A stretch of 8,137 nt of DNA from Planctomycetota bacterium (GTDB lineage: Bacteria > Planctomycetota > Phycisphaerae > WQYP01): the NCBI GenBank assembly GCA_021852245.1, contig JAJZNY010000426.1, positions 1 through 8,137 of the forward strand, given 5' to 3'. A program made the translations under genes and the position numbers. A model generated the notes under the pieces. It was not told where the DNA came from. It saw only the letters and a list, made by a program, of their open reading frames with translations, and made no database searches. This document shows, in pieces, positions 6,290-8,137 of this stretch (positions are counted from its first letter, which is position 1; each line of letters begins with the position of its first letter).

Positions 6290-6330
6290 AACGCGGCCTC
6301 AAAATGGAATTCTCCCAGGAGTTATAACGC
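6281..6330 (-). repeat. Leader-like repeat, copy at the RHS gene start
   Basis: Matches 3036-3085 at 40 of 50 positions in the same orientation. On the minus strand it spans the -10 box TATAAC, the GAGG ribosome binding site and the first codons (ATGGTCGCG) of the RHS gene. Similarity stops just inside the coding region. Confidence 0.65.
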
Positions 6331-6349
6331 ACGGGGAAGGCGGAATCAA
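6321..6349 (-). promoter_or_regulatory. Sigma-70-like promoter of the RHS/lipoprotein pair
   Basis: On the minus strand TTGATT (6349-6344) and TATAAC (6326-6321) are separated by exactly 17 bp. They match the consensus at 4 of 6 and 5 of 6 positions. Transcription would start near 6314, giving a ~25-nt leader that contains the GAGG ribosome binding site before the ATG at 6289. This would let the pair be expressed independently of hisA-cysE. Confidence 0.55.
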
Positions 6350-6358
6350 ACGGCGGCC

Positions 6359-6372
6359 GGGACGGCCGTCCC
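6359..6372. other. 14-bp perfect palindrome GGGACGGCCGTCCC
   Basis: The sequence equals its own reverse complement. It lies 10 bp upstream of the -35 box of the RHS gene. It could be a dimeric regulator site or simply part of the intergenic repeat complex. Confidence 0.5.
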
Positions 6373-6379
6373 ACGTTTT

Positions 6380-6416
6380 CCTCAGCGTTCCACTGCGTCC
6401 CCTGCGGTGAAAATGA
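6380..6416 (-). repeat. 'accgcaggg' intergenic repeat, right copy
   Basis: On the minus strand it matches 2969-3005 at 30 of 37 positions, starting with a shared tcatttt and continuing through accgcaggg and acgc units. Confidence 0.6.
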
Positions 6417-6422
6417 TTTTTC

Positions 6423-6486
6423 CCGCGATGGCCACCGGTGAGGTAAATCCACCGGCTCGTATTCATGATGGTCGTGATTCACCTGC
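6423..6486 (-). repeat. Dispersed repeat, right copy (inverted relative to 2662-2724)
   Basis: The reverse complement aligns with 2662-2724 at about 46 of 64 positions with five identical blocks of 4-12 bases. It sits directly before the 'accgcaggg' repeat, the same order as on the left side of the window. Confidence 0.6.
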
Positions 6487-6554
6487 GCCGCGGCGCGGGT
6501 CGCATAACCGTGCTTGCGGGGTTTTTCCGGGCGTGCAAAAACAGCTTCACACAA

Positions 6555-6566
6555 GCCGCTTGCGGC
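6555..6566 (-). terminator. Weak hairpin downstream of cysE
   Basis: GCCGC and GCGGC are separated by two bases, 49 nt beyond the cysE stop on the minus strand; a TTTTT run follows ~11 nt later. Loop size and T-run distance are poor for an intrinsic terminator, so this is only a candidate for the end of the hisA-cysE transcript. Confidence 0.2.
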
Positions 6567-6614
6567 ATGTTCCAAGGCCTTGAGAACGGACCGAGACACG
6601 AAGTCGTCTGGCTC

Positions 6615-7559
6615 TTAAATTTGAAAATCCGGCGGCAATTCCTGAACAAATTCACGCGGCGGCCGATTGCGGTATTGCAGTTCGGGGTGTTTGACGCTCA
6701 CGCGGGTATTGGCGGGCACGGACTGGGTGACAAATACATTTCCATTAATGGTGGCGCCGCGCCCGACCACGGTCTCACCCCCGAGAATACTCGCATTCGG
6801 GTAAACCATCACATCGTCTTCAAGTGTCGGGTGACGTTTGGAACCGCGCAGACTCTGCCCGCCACGCGTGGATAACGCGCCGAGCGTAACGCCCTGATAA
6901 ATTTTCACGTTGCGCCCGATGACGGTGGTTTCGCCGATCACCACGCCCGTTCCGTGATCAATGAAAAAATATTCGCCTATCCGCGCACCCGGGTGGATAT
7001 CAATGCCGGTGAGGCTGTGGGCATATTCGGTCATGGCACGCGGAATAAGGGGTACGCCGAGCCGGTGCAGTTCGTGTGCCACCCGGTAGATGGTAATCGC
7101 AAGATAGCCCGGGTAGCTGAAGATGATCTCATCAATGCTGGCGGCCGCCGGGTCGCCGTCAAACGCCGCCTCCGCATCGGTCGCAAGCACGCGCCGGATT
7201 TCCGGCAGGGTGCCGAGAAACTCGTCAACATTGGCCAGCGCCGTCGAATCGCAATCCGGGCAATCCCCTTTTCCGCCGCGCTGATGCTGATGCCGGATGG
7301 CACGCCTTACCTGATCAAAAAGCATGTCCCGCAGACGCGTGATCAGCGAATGCACATGGAAGGACAGGTCCACACTGCTGAGATTCTGGCGGCCGAAAAA
7401 GCCGGGAAAAAGGAGTTCCCGCAATAGAGAGCATATCTCGATGATGGTATCGCGGCTCGGCAGGTAGTTCGAACCCACATACGCCGTGGACGGCTGAGAT
7501 TCGTAGCTGCTGATCAGGGCATCGGTGAGTTTGCCGATATCTCCGGGAGCTTGTCGCAT
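6615..7559 (-). CDS. cysE: Serine O-acetyltransferase (long EpsC/CysE type)
   Basis: Makes O-acetyl-L-serine from serine and acetyl-CoA, the first step of cysteine synthesis in the cytoplasm. From the ATG at 7559 it has 314 aa, longer than the ~270 aa of E. coli CysE because of an extended helical N-terminus (about 1-150) that includes a CPDC pair (Cys100, Cys103). The C-terminal half is a left-handed hexapeptide-repeat domain. TGIDIHPGA (184-192) and DHGTGVVIGET (201-211) contain Asp187 and His202, which align with the catalytic Asp143/His158 of E. coli CysE. KIYQGVTLGALSTRGG and VYPNASILGG continue the coil. The frame extends upstream to a GTG at 7631. The ATG is preferred because GGAG lies 11 nt before it and a likely promoter and leader hairpin lie between the two candidates. 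It follows hisA by 87 nt on the same strand. Confidence 0.93.
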   Translation of the reverse strand: MRQAPGDIGKLTDALISSYESQPSTAYVGSNYLPSRDTIIEICSLLRELLFPGFFGRQNLSSVDLSFHVHSLITRLRDMLFDQVRRAIRHQHQRGGKGDCPDCDSTALANVDEFLGTLPEIRRVLATDAEAAFDGDPAAASIDEIIFSYPGYLAITIYRVAHELHRLGVPLIPRAMTEYAHSLTGIDIHPGARIGEYFFIDHGTGVVIGETTVIGRNVKIYQGVTLGALSTRGGQSLRGSKRHPTLEDDVMVYPNASILGGETVVGRGATINGNVFVTQSVPANTRVSVKHPELQYRNRPPREFVQELPPDFQI

Positions 7560-7590
7560 AACTTTAATATCTCCGTCGGGGGCGATTCCC

Positions 7591-7613
7591 GCGGCACATT
7601 GCCGCCGTGCCGC
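7591..7613 (-). promoter_or_regulatory. Leader hairpin upstream of cysE
   Basis: GCGGCAC and GTGCCGC form a perfect 7-bp stem around a 9-base loop. It would lie at the very 5' end of an RNA begun at the promoter 7620-7649, about 30 nt before the cysE ATG. It may stabilise the RNA or take part in regulation; no known cysteine riboswitch or T-box feature was recognised. Confidence 0.4.
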
Positions 7614-7619
7614 AGCGTG

Positions 7620-7649
7620 ATTATAGCTCACCGGCCTTGGCCTGGTCTA
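7620..7649 (-). promoter_or_regulatory. Likely internal promoter of cysE
   Basis: The minus strand has a perfect -10 box TATAAT (7625-7620) and a -35-like TAGACC (7649-7644, 4 of 6 matches) with an 18-bp gap. The -35 overlaps the hisA stop codon. Transcription would begin near 7613, below the GTG alternative start of cysE, which supports the ATG at 7559. Confidence 0.5.
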
Positions 7650-8137
7650 ATGGGGGGCTTTCGCCGACGCGGAAGCAAGAACCTCCACCGCCTCAGCCAC
7701 CTTCAGCGTTCCTTCGTAAATGGCCCGACCGACGATGATGCCCGCGATCGGCAGATGCATGAGTTTGCGGATGTCATCGAGTGTCGCCACCCCTCCACTG
7801 TGAATGATCGGGATATCGGGGATCAACGCTGCAAGTTCCGCAGTGGCCTGCACATTGGGGCCGGCGAGCGTGCCATCGCGCGTAATATCGGTATAGTTGA
7901 TGGCCGCCAGCGGCCACCGGGCCACGATTCCGGCAATCTGTGCGACCGTCATCGACCGGGCATTACCGCTGGTCCAACCGTGCGTGGCAGCCACGCCATC
8001 GCGGGCATCAAGCCCCAGTGAAATGCGACCGCGGAAGCGTGCGTCGTGAACGATCTTTTCAAACCATTCCAGATCATGAATCGCCCGGGTGCCGAGGATC
8101 ACACGATCGGCACCTACCGCGAGCAGATATTCCATGA
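7647..8137 (-). CDS. hisA: HisA, ProFAR isomerase (5'-truncated by the window edge)
   Basis: C-terminal ~163 residues of the (beta/alpha)8 isomerase that opens the ribose ring of ProFAR to PRFAR in histidine synthesis (a cytoplasmic enzyme). The family signature INYTDITRDGTLAGPN is complete and holds the Asp at the end of strand 5 that acts as the second catalytic acid/base. GADRVILGTRAI (strand 4), IPIIHSGGVAT (phosphate-binding Gly-Gly after strand 7) and IAGIIVGRAIYEG (strand 8) follow in the right order. HisF is excluded by the YTDI.RDGT wording. The methionine at 8135 is internal; about 80 N-terminal residues with the first catalytic Asp lie outside the window. The gene ends with TAG at 7649-7647, 87 nt before the cysE ATG. 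The two are probably co-transcribed, with an extra promoter for cysE. Confidence 0.93.
   Translation of the reverse strand, partial: MEYLLAVGADRVILGTRAIHDLEWFEKIVHDARFRGRISLGLDARDGVAATHGWTSGNARSMTVAQIAGIVARWPLAAINYTDITRDGTLAGPNVQATAELAALIPDIPIIHSGGVATLDDIRKLMHLPIAGIIVGRAIYEGTLKVAEAVEVLASASAKAPH

Larger units (their letters stand above)
6290..6614. other. Intergenic region between cysE and the RHS gene, made largely of repeats
   Basis: No convincing gene lies here. The one open frame of any length on the minus strand (6273-6599) is built from the repeat segments described separately and from the RHS leader, with no family match. The stretch holds the RHS promoter (6321-6349), the palindrome at 6359-6372, repeat copies at 6380-6416 and 6423-6486, and a weak hairpin at 6555-6566. 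Confidence 0.65.

Noticed and set aside
5573..6583. Plus-strand open frame of 336 codons opposite the RHS gene
   Set aside because: The minus strand of the same stretch encodes the RHS core and hydrolase motifs with a proper ribosome binding site and promoter. The plus-strand product shows no family motif and is an antisense by-product of GC-rich coding DNA.
6273..6599. Minus-strand open frame of 108 codons between cysE and the RHS gene
   Set aside because: Its sequence is a read-through of three dispersed repeats and the RHS leader. The same repeats occur at 2662-3085 in other frames, which argues against coding.
7560..7631. GTG start at 7631 for cysE
   Set aside because: It lacks a clear ribosome binding site, and the likely -10 box and leader hairpin lie within the extra 24 codons. 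It remains possible if transcription comes only from hisA.

Overview
The window looks like a chromosomal segment of a GC-rich bacterium, probably of the Planctomycetes/Verrucomicrobia (PVC) group. This is an inference from three things: a short RHS-type protein with a 'GRWLTRDPIGYQGG' core, scattered 'accgcaggg.acgc' intergenic repeats, and a SpoIVFB-like M50 protease with a zinc-ribbon tail. No rRNA or marker gene settles the phylum. No tRNA, rRNA or CRISPR array was seen.

Layout. On the left are two convergent housekeeping-type genes: an acyl-CoA/acyl-ACP synthetase (+, 48-1532) and an M50 site-2-type protease (-, 1570-2511). Next comes about 640 bp without a convincing gene (2512-3152), carrying repeat fragments, a G-quadruplex motif, palindromes and hairpins. 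An intact IS630-family element (3153-4323) follows, with 15-bp terminal inverted repeats and a TA target duplication. It sits at a CTAG site in the loop of a former hairpin. On the right, everything is on the minus strand. Read in the direction of transcription it is hisA (cut by the window end), cysE with its own likely promoter, a 325-bp intergenic region containing a good sigma-70-like promoter, a mini-RHS gene with an alpha/beta-hydrolase C-terminal domain, and a putative lipoprotein gene whose ATG overlaps the RHS stop codon (ATGA).

The most interesting part is the RHS-hydrolase/lipoprotein pair (4434-6289). The RHS protein keeps only the very end of the RHS core, up to the DPxG motif. 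After it comes a ~240-residue domain with a GFSNGG nucleophile elbow, a candidate Asp and candidate His residues. The translationally coupled partner has a lipoprotein-like signal. This is the arrangement expected of a lipase-type polymorphic toxin with a membrane-anchored immunity protein. That role is inferred from motifs and gene order only.

The pair is flanked by diverged copies of the same repeat sequences: 2662-3085 on the left and 6281-6486 on the right. One of these repeats contains the -10 box, ribosome binding site and start codon of the RHS gene. The toxin-like module may therefore have entered between ordinary metabolic genes as a cassette, and the IS630 copy later landed beside it.

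hisA (histidine synthesis) and cysE (cysteine synthesis) are ordinary biosynthetic neighbours. The synthetase and the protease show no evident functional link to the toxin-like module.
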